Shown one piece after another: positions 33,234 through 40,979 of a DNA stretch of 47,293 bases; positions within the stretch are counted from its first letter, which is position 1, and every line of letters begins with the position of its first letter. Both the position numbers and the translations under genes were made by a program. Below the pieces are notes generated by a model. It searched no databases. It saw only the letters and a program-made list of their open reading frames with translations, and was not told the origin of the DNA. Origin of the DNA: Candidatus Faecicola pullistercoris (GTDB taxonomy: Bacteria; Bacillota; Clostridia; Christensenellales; CAG-917); assembly GCA_018714105.1 (NCBI GenBank), contig DVNW01000013.1, positions 1 through 47,293 on the forward strand, read 5' to 3'.

Positions 33234-33572
33234 TTACTCTGACATATCGGCCGTACTTATAAGATCTACGCCCGTACCGAGCACGTTTTTCACTATAATT
33301 TCGCCTCTGCCGAGCCGCCTGTCCACCCTAAGCGTCTTAACCAGATCCATAAGTTCGAAAATTCTGTCTTTGGGTATATCGGCCGACGTTCTGCACGGCA
33401 GTACGGGCATATCGGCAAAGGAAGTCGCCACCGTGGTGCAGACCGTTCTTTTGGGGCAAGTCAGTTCGTCCTCGAAGAATTTTTTGCCTCTCGGACACTT
33501 AAACCCGGTGATGACTCCGCCGTCGTTGTTCATTTTACAGCTGTTGGGGCAAGCAATACATACGAGTTCCAT
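33234..33572 (-). CDS. DUF1667 protein
   Basis: 112 residues from ATG 33572, one base after the preceding stop and preceded by GAGGTG; a TTG frame four codons earlier is less likely. The cysteines CIACPNSC, FKCPRGKKF and LTCPKRTVC are typical of DUF1667, a small Cys-rich protein found in Firmicutes next to GlpA/GlpB-type oxidoreductases. It probably carries an Fe-S or metal site and acts as the third subunit or an electron carrier for the complex; that is inference from co-occurrence. Confidence 0.88.
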   Translation of the reverse strand: MELVCIACPNSCKMNNDGGVITGFKCPRGKKFFEDELTCPKRTVCTTVATSFADMPVLPCRTSADIPKDRIFELMDLVKTLRVDRRLGRGEIIVKNVLGTGVDLISTADMSE

Positions 33573-33573
33573 A

Positions 33574-34818
33574 TCACACCTCAATCGAAAATTCTATTTC
33601 CGACTTTTCGCCGGGCGCGTAAGCCGAAAAATCGATATTCAGTCTTTCCATCTCGGGCGGCCTCAGAAAAGGATATTTTTTGGTCAGCACTTCCCTGCCG
33701 TCGATTTTAAGTTTAAGCGTGGCGTTGTTCATATCGGCCGCCGCCCTGAAATACACTACGGTATCCGCGATGTTTTTGGACAGGTCGAGTCGGGACGGAA
33801 CCAAATACAAAAATTCTTTACCCGCTTTGATTATAACATTTTTTCTGTCCGTCTTACAATAGTTTGCGCTGTTTTTTCCGGTATAGACCGCACATTCGGT
33901 CACGTAATCGACAAGGTCGTTTACGTGCAGAGCGTTCCCTGTACAGAAAACGCCGTCTACGTCGGTCATGAAAGTCTGATCCACGGCGGGGCCTTTCGTC
34001 CTGCCGTCCATGCTGACGCCGAGCGTTTCGGCAAGCTCGTTTTCGGGGATAAGCCCGACCGACAGAATCAAAGCGTCGCACGGAATGTACCTTTCCGTAC
34101 CCTTAATGACTTTCATTTTGTCGTCCACTCTCGCAACCTCGACGCCCTCCAGTCTCCTTTCGCCGAAAAGCCTTGTAACCGTATGCGACAGGTGAAGCGG
34201 AATATTAAAATCGTTAAGGCACTGATGGATGTTTCTCGTCAGGCCGGACGGCGAGGATTTGACTTCGTATACGCCTTCTACTTCGGCTCCTTCCAGAGTG
34301 AGGCGGCGCGCCATTATAAGGCCGATATCGCCGCTGCCCAGAATAACGCACTTTCTGGTCGGCATCTGCCCCGACAGGTTTACGAAGTGCTGCGCCGTGC
34401 CCGCGGTAAATACGCCCGCAGGCCTCGTTCCCTGAATAAATATCTGTTTGGCCGTGCGCTCCCTGCAACCGGTTGCCAGCACTATGGTTTTGGAAAGCAC
34501 TTCGGAAACGCCGTCCCTGTTCACCAAAGATATCCTGAACAAGCCGTCGTCGCGTTTTTCTACCGAAGTGACGAATGTAAGCAAGGACACATGCACGTCT
34601 GTCTGTCTGAGCATATCAATAAATCTTCCCGAATACTCGGGCCCCGACAGCTTTTCCTTAAAAGTAATCAGTCCGAAGCCGTCGTGTATACACTGTTTAA
34701 GTATACCGCCGAGTTTTGCCTCGCGCTCAATAAGCAGTACTTTGGCCGTTTCGGAGGCCGAAACGGCAGCCGCCAGTCCTGCGGGACCTCCGCCGATAAC
34801 GGTAACGTCGTAAATCAT
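33574..34818 (-). CDS. FAD/NAD-dependent oxidoreductase (GlpB-like partner)
   Basis: 414 residues of the two-dinucleotide-domain flavoprotein group. VTVIGGGPAGLAAAVSA is the FAD loop, CVILGSGDIGLIMARRL the NAD loop, with LATGCRERTAK between and DVDGVFCTGNALHVNDLVD near the end. In Firmicutes this protein pairs with the GlpA-like dehydrogenase and DUF1667, where it would pass electrons from FADH2 to NAD or another carrier. It overlaps the GlpA-like gene by 4 bases (ATGA). The additional C-terminal domain of about 100 residues is beta-rich and of unknown role. Confidence 0.87.
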   Translation of the reverse strand: MIYDVTVIGGGPAGLAAAVSASETAKVLLIEREAKLGGILKQCIHDGFGLITFKEKLSGPEYSGRFIDMLRQTDVHVSLLTFVTSVEKRDDGLFRISLVNRDGVSEVLSKTIVLATGCRERTAKQIFIQGTRPAGVFTAGTAQHFVNLSGQMPTRKCVILGSGDIGLIMARRLTLEGAEVEGVYEVKSSPSGLTRNIHQCLNDFNIPLHLSHTVTRLFGERRLEGVEVARVDDKMKVIKGTERYIPCDALILSVGLIPENELAETLGVSMDGRTKGPAVDQTFMTDVDGVFCTGNALHVNDLVDYVTECAVYTGKNSANYCKTDRKNVIIKAGKEFLYLVPSRLDLSKNIADTVVYFRAAADMNNATLKLKIDGREVLTKKYPFLRPPEMERLNIDFSAYAPGEKSEIEFSIEV

Positions 34819-36596
34819 AATTCGCCTCCTTTGGTCTTGCCGAACAGAATATTGCTGCCCGTATCGCCTTTAAGGACGCGTTCGGGGCTGATATTGAGCT
34901 CATCGGCAATTATTTTAACCACAAGCGGGCTGCAGAAACCGCCCTGACATCTGCCCATACCCGGTCTGACGCGTCGTTTGACGGCGTCCACGGTAGTGGC
35001 GGGAACGGGCGAACGCACCGCGTCCAGAATCTCGCCTTTGCTGATTTCCTCGCAACGGCATACGATAACGCCGTAATCCGGATTTTTCTTTATCATTTCG
35101 TCTCTCGTTCGTGAATCAAGTTCGGCAAGGTGCGGTATAGGCTTTCTTACGGGGTTAAAAGACGGGTTTTTTTCCACCTTTCCGAAACGCGAAAGATATT
35201 CGGCCGCCCACAGTGCGACGTCCTGCGCTATGGCCGGCGCGGCGGTAAGTCCGGGCGACTGTATACCCGCCGCCTCGATTATGTTTTCGGTAAAAATCCC
35301 CTTTCTTACCACGAAATCTTCTTCGTAGGTAGCCGCCCTCGTCCCCGCAAAATAAGTAATCGCGTCGGACATTTTAAGCCTCTGCGCCGTCTGCTTCTGT
35401 TTGCGGTAAATGGCATTTAAACTGTCAATATCGGTAGTATAATCTTCCTTATCGGGCACTTCGATAGCGTTAGGCCCCACCAACAGATTGCCGTCAGCGG
35501 TATGAATGACTCCGCCGCCTTTGGTATGGCTTTTGCTGTTTACCATATCTTTAAAAGCCTTTATCTTGTTTATAAGCCCTTTGGGAGGCTCCACGCCGTC
35601 GTCGGGAACTATGGCAAAAGGCGACTTTGCAAGCGAGGTATTAGACAGCTTGCCCACCTTTTTGTCGAATATGAAGTTTATGCCCTTTCTGGGGTGAATG
35701 GTAAAAGTACGGTCGCCGGCAAGATCGGCTATGAAATCGCTGTAAACGCCCGCTGCGTTTATGACAAGTTTAGGATAAATTTTACCTCTGTTTGTAGTAA
35801 CCGAAACAATTTTGCCGTCCTGTACTTCCATATCGGTAACGGCCGTATCCAAAGCAAATCCGACGCCGTTTACCGCGGCGTTTTCGGCAAGAGCAACCGT
35901 AAGTTTGTAAGGCGAAACGATGCCTCCGCTTTTCATAAGCATCGCGCCTTTGGCCCAATCGGGTGCGTAAGGTTCGAGTTCTTTCAGTTTTTTCTCGTTG
36001 ATGTATTCTACGCCCTTTATTTTGTTGGCGCGCGCCACTGCCCTAAACGCGGGCGCGAGCAATCTTTCCCATTTTCTGTAAAACAGCAGGATGTGCCCTT
36101 TCCGTTCGAAAGGCACGCCAAGGTCGGCGCAAAGCGCGGTATACATCTCGTTGCCCCTGCCGTTGTATTTGAGTTTAACCTGCCCGGGTTTAAGATCTAT
36201 GCCCACGTGCACGCAACCGTCGTTGCGGCTGCTGGCTCCGGTGGCCACGTCGCTGCTCTTTTCCGCCAGCACGGTATTAAGGCTGAGAGCCGACAGTTCC
36301 CTCGCGATTGCGCAACCCACAACTCCGCCGCCTATAATAAGCACGTCGGGCGCAATACCGTCGTAGGCGTCGTCATAAAAGCCGGGCATACGCATTCGGG
36401 GCTCGAAACCTTTGAGTTTAATATTGTTTATTACGCCCAGATACCGTTTTTTATCTACGGCCGCCTGCCCCGCCGCGACAACGTCCTCCCATTTGTCCAG
36501 TTCGCCTTCCAGAATTATAAGTCCTCTGTCCTCGCGGACCCTGATATCGGGTGAGATTTTTGCGATATTCTTGCAAACAGTTTTGAAATCCGCCAT
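34815..36596 (-). CDS. GlpA-like FAD-dependent glycerol-3-phosphate-type dehydrogenase with BON-like start and BFD-like [2Fe-2S] end
   Basis: 593 residues. A BON-like domain occupies about 1-65. The DAO flavin domain begins at DVLIIGGGVVGCAIAREL (FAD loop 89-94) and continues with SSRNDGCVHVGI and the KGGGVIHTADGNLLVGPNA region. At the C-terminus a BFD-like domain has C513, C515, C550 and C555 (VCRCEEIS; MGRCQGGFC), ligands for a [2Fe-2S] cluster. This architecture is that of Firmicutes anaerobic G3P dehydrogenase-like proteins; L-2-hydroxyglutarate or other hydroxy acids are alternatives. First gene of the operon, with AGAGGG before its ATG. Confidence 0.88.
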   Translation of the reverse strand: MADFKTVCKNIAKISPDIRVREDRGLIILEGELDKWEDVVAAGQAAVDKKRYLGVINNIKLKGFEPRMRMPGFYDDAYDGIAPDVLIIGGGVVGCAIARELSALSLNTVLAEKSSDVATGASSRNDGCVHVGIDLKPGQVKLKYNGRGNEMYTALCADLGVPFERKGHILLFYRKWERLLAPAFRAVARANKIKGVEYINEKKLKELEPYAPDWAKGAMLMKSGGIVSPYKLTVALAENAAVNGVGFALDTAVTDMEVQDGKIVSVTTNRGKIYPKLVINAAGVYSDFIADLAGDRTFTIHPRKGINFIFDKKVGKLSNTSLAKSPFAIVPDDGVEPPKGLINKIKAFKDMVNSKSHTKGGGVIHTADGNLLVGPNAIEVPDKEDYTTDIDSLNAIYRKQKQTAQRLKMSDAITYFAGTRAATYEEDFVVRKGIFTENIIEAAGIQSPGLTAAPAIAQDVALWAAEYLSRFGKVEKNPSFNPVRKPIPHLAELDSRTRDEMIKKNPDYGVIVCRCEEISKGEILDAVRSPVPATTVDAVKRRVRPGMGRCQGGFCSPLVVKIIADELNISPERVLKGDTGSNILFGKTKGGEL

Positions 36597-36643
36597 TATT
36601 TTCCCTCTCGTTTAGTTCAGTCATACAATCGGCTGACAGCTTA

Positions 36644-36673
36644 ATTATAATACCTCGGAAAAGGGACTGTCAA
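36644..36673 (-). promoter_or_regulatory. Strong promoter of the GlpA-like operon
   Basis: Minus strand TTGACA (36668-36673), 18 bases, TATAAT (36644-36649): both hexamers are perfect consensus. A near-palindrome GCTGACAGC (36632-36640) directly downstream is a possible operator, suggesting repression of a strong promoter. Confidence 0.85.
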
Positions 36674-36790
36674 GGTTAAAATACAAAAAAGCGCGCGCAA
36701 GTATCGTTTATGTTTTAACAAAAGCAAAACAACTGCCGACGGTATACCGCCTTTAAAGGTTACGCCCGCTTTATCCGTTTATGTTGAAAA

Positions 36791-36843
36791 GCGCACCCGT
36801 ACAGGTGCGCATATATACGATAAAAGGAAGGCAGTGCCTTCCT
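36791..36843 (-). terminator. Tandem terminators after the SpoIIQ-like gene
   Basis: First hairpin AGGAAGG/CCTTCCT (36825-36843) followed by TTTTAT on the minus strand, then GCGCACC/GGTGCGC (36791-36810) followed by TTTTC. The gap 36597-36857 holds these, the operon promoter above and nothing else recognisable. Confidence 0.75.
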
Positions 36844-36857
36844 CATTACCGTTTTAA

Positions 36858-37544
36858 TTATTTTTCGCTTACGGTAAGATACTCGTAGGGGTCGGTAATC
36901 TCGCCGTTGAGGTTGACCTCGAAGTGCAGATGACTGCCGTCGGCCGACTCCGCCAGGCAGGAGTCCGAAACCGTACCTATCTGCTGTCCCTGCGTAAGCG
37001 TCTGTCCTACTTCGACTTTGCTTTCGCCAAGCGAACCGTATATGGTTTTCAGGCCGTTTCCGTGGTTTACGGTTACGGTAAGACCGTTTAAAGTGTCGTT
37101 TGTTACGCTTTCAACGGTTCCGCCGTATACAGCCACAACCGCCGTTCCCTCCTCGGCCATAAAGTCCACGCCGCTGTGAGTCATATACTGTTTGAGAGTG
37201 GAGGACCACACGAGCGCGTCCATACTGAATTCCTTACCGACCACTGCGTCCTCGACGGGATTGATAAAGGTAATCTTCTGAGGAGGAGTCTGTTCGTCGT
37301 TGTCGTTATCGTTATTGTCGTTGTCGTCGTTGTCGTTATTGCCGTCCTGATTCTGATTGTCGTCGTTATTATCGTCCAGATCGGGTTTCTGGTTTATAAC
37401 GGGCGTTTCGTCCCTGTTTTGCTGAACCATAGCCACGGTAAACATGGTAGCTATCGCCGCAACACAGCAGAAAATCAATACGTAATAAATGTTTTTTCTT
37501 AAAAACTGACCTACTTTTTTTGCACCTGATTTAATCTTGTTCAT
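36858..37544 (-). CDS. spoIIQ: M23/LytM-family peptidase, SpoIIQ-like
   Basis: 228 residues. A single membrane segment (about 20-40) follows a basic start, then an Asn/Asp-rich linker (56-85) and a LytM domain with zinc ligands H123 and D127 (THSGVDF) and H205/H207 (SHLHFEV). Size and layout fit SpoIIQ of Clostridioides, the forespore protein of the engulfment channel, which unlike the Bacillus one keeps an intact zinc site. A sigma-F-like promoter sits upstream, as known for spoIIQ. A vegetative M23 endopeptidase is the alternative. GGAGG precedes the ATG. Confidence 0.7.
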   Translation of the reverse strand: MNKIKSGAKKVGQFLRKNIYYVLIFCCVAAIATMFTVAMVQQNRDETPVINQKPDLDDNNDDNQNQDGNNDNDDNDNNDNDNDEQTPPQKITFINPVEDAVVGKEFSMDALVWSSTLKQYMTHSGVDFMAEEGTAVVAVYGGTVESVTNDTLNGLTVTVNHGNGLKTIYGSLGESKVEVGQTLTQGQQIGTVSDSCLAESADGSHLHFEVNLNGEITDPYEYLTVSEK

Positions 37545-37569
37545 ACGTTACCTCCGTGTTTATGGTTGA

Positions 37570-37599
37570 CATTATTGCCGCGTCGCTAATCTTTTATAC
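37570..37599 (-). promoter_or_regulatory. Sigma-F-like promoter of the SpoIIQ-like gene
   Basis: Minus strand GTATA (37595-37599), 15 bases, GGCAATAATG (37570-37579). This fits GYWTA-N15-GGNRANANTW of B. subtilis sigma-F in all but the last base. No sigma-A pair of comparable quality was found in this gap. Confidence 0.5.
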
Positions 37600-37604
37600 C
37601 CGAT

Positions 37605-38021
37605 TTAAAAACTTGCCTGATAAATTGCGTTGCAAACAATATAATTGTTTGAATTTTCTATGATTTGCAAATTAACCGGCATCTTTCCTATAAAGTTAAA
37701 TCTTCCCAGCTTCGGAGTAGCGCAATAATAAACGTCGCGGCCGTCGATATTCTGTCTGGAAAGCACTACGGCCCCGAACCGGAAAAGGATGGCGTTTAAA
37801 TTAAGGTCTTTTTTGGAAAATACAGCAAATTCGGCCGTAGCCGAAGGCACATAGCTGTCGCTGACGTAAATGCTCTCGCCCTGAACGGTATAGACGAGTT
37901 CGCCCTGCTGAGTATTGAAACAGCCGTAATCGCCGCCCGAAGCCAGCGACGAAAAATCGGTACGCGATAAAAAGCACACCGCGACAAAACAGAATAAAAT
38001 AAAAATCAGCAGTTTTTTCAT
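37605..38021 (-). CDS. Small exported protein, unknown function
   Basis: 138 residues from ATG 38021; a longer TTG frame starts at 38042. The N-terminus (KKLLIFILFCFVAVCFLSR) is a signal peptide or anchor, possibly cut after SSLASG. The rest is beta-rich without recognisable motif: GELVYTVQGESIYVSDSYVP, DLNLNAILFRFGAV, YYCATPKLGRF. It lies directly upstream of the SpoIIQ-like gene on the same strand and has a nearly identical sigma-F-like promoter, which suggests a forespore protein. No ribosome site is seen before the ATG. Confidence 0.65.
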   Translation of the reverse strand: MKKLLIFILFCFVAVCFLSRTDFSSLASGGDYGCFNTQQGELVYTVQGESIYVSDSYVPSATAEFAVFSKKDLNLNAILFRFGAVVLSRQNIDGRDVYYCATPKLGRFNFIGKMPVNLQIIENSNNYIVCNAIYQASF

Positions 38022-38027
38022 ACCGCT

Positions 38028-38057
38028 GATTATTGCCAACAAACATTAATAATAAAC
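38028..38057 (-). promoter_or_regulatory. Sigma-F-like promoter of the small exported protein
   Basis: Minus strand GTTTA (38053-38057), 15 bases, GGCAATAATC (38028-38037). The -10 element shares nine bases with that of the SpoIIQ-like gene and has the same spacer. It ends 6 bases before the ATG. Confidence 0.45.
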
Positions 38058-38070
38058 GCCGTAAGCGGCG
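38048..38070 (-). terminator. Terminator of the AraM/AraL-like pair
   Basis: CGCCG/CGGCG stem (38057-38061, 38066-38070) with CTTA loop, followed by TTTATTATT on the minus strand. The T-tract overlaps the -35 element of the next gene. Confidence 0.65.
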
Positions 38071-38074
38071 CGAT

Positions 38075-38869
38075 CTATCTTCCGCTTTTAACCGCTTCGG
38101 GGATATCCCTGACCGAGCCCAGAATATAATCCGCTTTAACGGGGCTCTTTTCCGCCATGTCTGCGTCGGTATCGCCCGTAAGCACGAGTACGGACACCAT
38201 TCCGTTATCCACGCCGAACAGAATATCCGTATAAAGCCTGTCCCCCACCATGGCTATTTTATCCGCCGGCAAGGAAAACCTTTTTTTTATGCCCTCTGCC
38301 GAGGGTTTGAACGGCTTACCCATAATGCTTACGGGTTTTGCGTCGGTAGACGCTTCTATCATTTTAAGGATTGCGCCCACGTCGGGGAGAGGCGCGGGAT
38401 AAGAGGGGCACGTTATATCCGGGTGAGTGGCGATATACGGCACTCCTGCATGAACGAAACAGCAGAACTTATACAGATTACCGTAAGTCAGCGAAGTATC
38501 GAATCCGACCACCAGCAGATCGGGATTCCGGTCGTCCAGCGTAATGCCGTAATCGTGGAAAAACTGTTTCAGATTGTCGTTTCCGAGCACGAACACCCTT
38601 GCGTTTTTATAATTATCCTTAATATACTCGCACGTAACCATGGAAGAAGTATAAATATCCTCTTCTTCGGCGTCATAACCCATACTGCGCAGTTTGTCGG
38701 CGCACTCGAGCAGCGATTTTGAGGAATTGTTTGTGAAAAAAGCCACTTTTTTACCCATGCGTTTAAGCTCGTTGAGAGCTTCGAATGCGCCGGGCAAAGG
38801 CGTATCGGCGATATAAACGGTACCGTCCATATCGAATAAAAACAGTTCGACGTCGCTGAGTTTTTTCAT
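38075..38869 (-). CDS. HAD-IIA family phosphatase (NagD/AraL-like)
   Basis: 264 residues from ATG 38869 (MKKLSDVELFLFDMDGT); a longer frame to 38944 overlaps the upstream gene and lacks family support. Motif I is FDMDGT, motif II FTNNSS, and motif IV GDRLYTDI; the C2 cap contains FDTSLTYGNLYKF. These are the hallmarks of the NagD/AraL/phosphoglycolate-phosphatase group. The AAGG ribosome site is weak, and it starts 14 bases after the AraM-like stop, so it is probably coupled. In B. subtilis araL and araM are adjacent in the same way. Confidence 0.87.
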   Translation of the reverse strand: MKKLSDVELFLFDMDGTVYIADTPLPGAFEALNELKRMGKKVAFFTNNSSKSLLECADKLRSMGYDAEEEDIYTSSMVTCEYIKDNYKNARVFVLGNDNLKQFFHDYGITLDDRNPDLLVVGFDTSLTYGNLYKFCCFVHAGVPYIATHPDITCPSYPAPLPDVGAILKMIEASTDAKPVSIMGKPFKPSAEGIKKRFSLPADKIAMVGDRLYTDILFGVDNGMVSVLVLTGDTDADMAEKSPVKADYILGSVRDIPEAVKSGR

Positions 38870-38883
38870 ATGTAACAACCTTT

Positions 38884-40071
38884 TCAGATAAAATTTTCCA
38901 AACAACCTCTCAGTTTGATGTCGTGGACGAAGCCGCAATCGCACTCTGCGGCGATGGACATAAGCCTTAAAAGTTTGGCCGAGCCGATATAGTCCTTAAT
39001 CCAGTACCCTGCGTCGGGATACAGCCTGCGCCAGGTCCTGACGTAATCCTGAAAGTGCATATTCTCTATTAAATTATACATATCGGCGCGATACTCGTCA
39101 AGTATGTGGGCCGACTTGAAATAATCGGAAACGATTGACGGTTCCTCGTCTTTAAGCGCGAGTTCGGAGAAGTATTTACGCAAGAGTTTACGACTCTTGG
39201 TGCGGTCGGGAGGAAGCAGACAATCCACCGCGGGATGCTCCAGAATGCAACTGTAAAGGTTCAGTTTTACGTAAGCTGCAAGAGGGCCGTTCTGCCCTTG
39301 CAGCGACGTGCCCTGACTTACGGAAATAAGATTGTCGAGAGTATCCCATTCGGGCGGCAATGCGTTAAAGCAGACGGCGGCCTTCTGCAGCGCGCGCGAC
39401 AGATCGGTAAGAAAATCCGGGCCTTTGGTATCGCTCATGAAAAAGGCGTTCATTTCGCGCAGAAGCGCGTCCGTAAAAGGAGGCAGATACTTTCCGTTTA
39501 TCAGTGCGTCGTATTTACATTCGAACAAGCGTTCATATAAGCTCAGCAATCGGCCGTAACCGGCCGCCGTAAAGCGGCGATCGTTAAGTGCCAATATGTT
39601 CATATCCGCAAATACGAAATCGGCGAGTTTGGATCTGACCGTTCTGTTTTCCAGCACGAACTGACTTGTATCGGTGTAGTAAGCCTCGGTCGAAAGCGTC
39701 GTGGGAAAGAGCGCGACCTGCCCTTCCCGCCTTGCGGCTACCAGTTTAACCGCGTCGCACAGCGTTCCTCCGCCAAGCGCGGCAAACACAGAGTAATCTG
39801 CGCACGTTTTGTCGATTTCTTGAGCGGAAGAAATTCTGCTGCAAACCGAGGCGTTCACCCGTTTTACGGCAAATTTCTCCTTTTCCAGAAGCAGCTGCAA
39901 TTCGTCGCCCGTATCGGCAAAAATTTTGTCGCAAATGAGCGCAATTCTTCTTACGGGCGTGGCCGATGCCAGAACTTTTGGCGAATTTTGTAAAACGCCC
40001 TCGCCCTCGACGATTTCGGGGCACTCGAAAAACAGATTATTATCGGCTAAAAATTCCTTTAAACTCTTCAT
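38884..40071 (-). CDS. AraM/EgsA-like (glycerol-1-phosphate dehydrogenase fold) protein lacking metal ligands
   Basis: 395 residues from ATG 40071, preceded by AGGTG. The N-terminal Rossmann-like half has ALGGGTLCDAVKLVA, the NAD loop of AraM/EgsA, then FPTTLSTEAYYTD. The metal site looks destroyed: the GFGD Asp motif is GYGRLL (171-176), the EHxxSH region reads SQGTSLQGQNGPL (252-264), and the later HG is absent. AraM makes sn-glycerol-1-phosphate with Ni or Zn, so this paralogue may be inactive or have another substrate or metal-free chemistry. It is paired with an AraL-like phosphatase. Confidence 0.78.
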   Translation of the reverse strand: MKSLKEFLADNNLFFECPEIVEGEGVLQNSPKVLASATPVRRIALICDKIFADTGDELQLLLEKEKFAVKRVNASVCSRISSAQEIDKTCADYSVFAALGGGTLCDAVKLVAARREGQVALFPTTLSTEAYYTDTSQFVLENRTVRSKLADFVFADMNILALNDRRFTAAGYGRLLSLYERLFECKYDALINGKYLPPFTDALLREMNAFFMSDTKGPDFLTDLSRALQKAAVCFNALPPEWDTLDNLISVSQGTSLQGQNGPLAAYVKLNLYSCILEHPAVDCLLPPDRTKSRKLLRKYFSELALKDEEPSIVSDYFKSAHILDEYRADMYNLIENMHFQDYVRTWRRLYPDAGYWIKDYIGSAKLLRLMSIAAECDCGFVHDIKLRGCLENFI

Positions 40072-40085
40072 AAAACACCTCGCAT

Positions 40086-40114
40086 ACAATAATAACCCGT
40101 TTTTCCTGTCGCAA
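40086..40114 (-). promoter_or_regulatory. Promoter of the AraM/AraL-like pair
   Basis: Minus strand TTGCGA (40109-40114), 17 bases, TATTGT (40086-40091), about 15 bases before the ATG. Moderate match. Confidence 0.45.
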
Positions 40115-40128
40115 TAAAACCTAAAATG

Positions 40129-40150
40129 AAAAAAGTCCCCGAAAGGGGAC
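40129..40150 (-). terminator. Terminator of the rplI/methyltransferase/rsmI operon
   Basis: GTCCCC/GGGGAC stem (40135-40140, 40145-40150) with a four-base loop, followed on the minus strand by TTTTTTC. Confidence 0.9.
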
Positions 40151-40169
40151 GTGTTCTGTCGAAACCTTT

Positions 40170-40979
40170 TTACAGTCCGAGCACTTCCATGTAAATTTCG
40201 TTTTTAGGCCTGCCCCTTTCGGCGGCAACTTTCTTGACCGCGTCTTTTTTGGCAAGGCCCGCCGCCATATAATGCCTGACGTGTTCGGCCACGGAAAGGT
40301 CGCAAAGCCCGTTTTTAAGTGTACCGGGCATTACTATAAGCACGTATTCCCCTTTGGGCTCGTCTATCTGAAATCCGTTCAGCCTCAAAGGCGTAACGCT
40401 CTCGAATATTTTGGTTATTTCCTTGACGGCAAAAACATCTCTGTCTCCTAAAACCGAAAGCAGAAAAGCGGCGTCGGCGTTTATATTGTGAGGCGAGCAG
40501 TAAAAAACAAGCGGCAAAGGACTGTCGATAAATTTTTCCAAAAAACGCAGTTTATCCTTGCTTTTTTCAGGCATAAACCCTAAAAATGTAAACCCTGAGC
40601 ATTCGATTCCGCTTAAAGCGACAGCTGTGGCAAAAGCTGTCGGACCGGGCGCAACCGTTACTTCCGCGCCCGTTTCACGCACGGCTTTTACGACTATGGC
40701 TCCGGGATCGCTGACCGACGGCATACCCGCGTCCGTAATCAACGCTACGGTTTTTCCTTCTCCGATCAGTGCGGCGATTTTCGCCGCGCTTTCCTTTTCC
40801 TTGTGTTTGTAGCAGCTGATAAGCGGCTTGCTTATTCCGTAAGCCGCAAGCAGTACTCTTGAATGGCGCGTATCCTCGCATGCGATAACGTCGGCCTCTT
40901 TCAGCACTTCGAGAGCCCTCAGCGTTATGTCTTTCAGATTTCCTATGGGCGTGCCTACAAGCACGAGTTTACCGCTCAT
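40170..40979 (-). CDS. rsmI: 16S rRNA (cytidine-2'-O)-methyltransferase RsmI
   Basis: Methylates the ribose of C1402 in the 16S decoding site. The 269 residues match the SAM-dependent tetrapyrrole-methylase fold of RsmI: LVGTPIGNLKDITLRALEVL, ACEDTRHSRVLL, ALITDAGMPSVSDPG and APGPTAFATAVALSG, and the tail KKDAVKKVAAERGRPKNEIY. It overlaps the start of the upstream methyltransferase stop by 4 bases and ends before a terminator. The operon rplI-methyltransferase-rsmI thus groups ribosome and tRNA maturation. Confidence 0.95.
   Translation of the reverse strand: MSGKLVLVGTPIGNLKDITLRALEVLKEADVIACEDTRHSRVLLAAYGISKPLISCYKHKEKESAAKIAALIGEGKTVALITDAGMPSVSDPGAIVVKAVRETGAEVTVAPGPTAFATAVALSGIECSGFTFLGFMPEKSKDKLRFLEKFIDSPLPLVFYCSPHNINADAAFLLSVLGDRDVFAVKEITKIFESVTPLRLNGFQIDEPKGEYVLIVMPGTLKNGLCDLSVAEHVRHYMAAGLAKKDAVKKVAAERGRPKNEIYMEVLGL

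Noticed and set aside
33370-34947. 525-residue plus-strand frame
   Set aside because: Antisense to DUF1667 and the GlpB-like gene, both well supported.
37290-37379. Repeat array (CRISPR or tandem repeat)
   Set aside because: The GTCGTT-type repeats encode the Asn/Asp linker of the SpoIIQ-like protein; no spacers are present.
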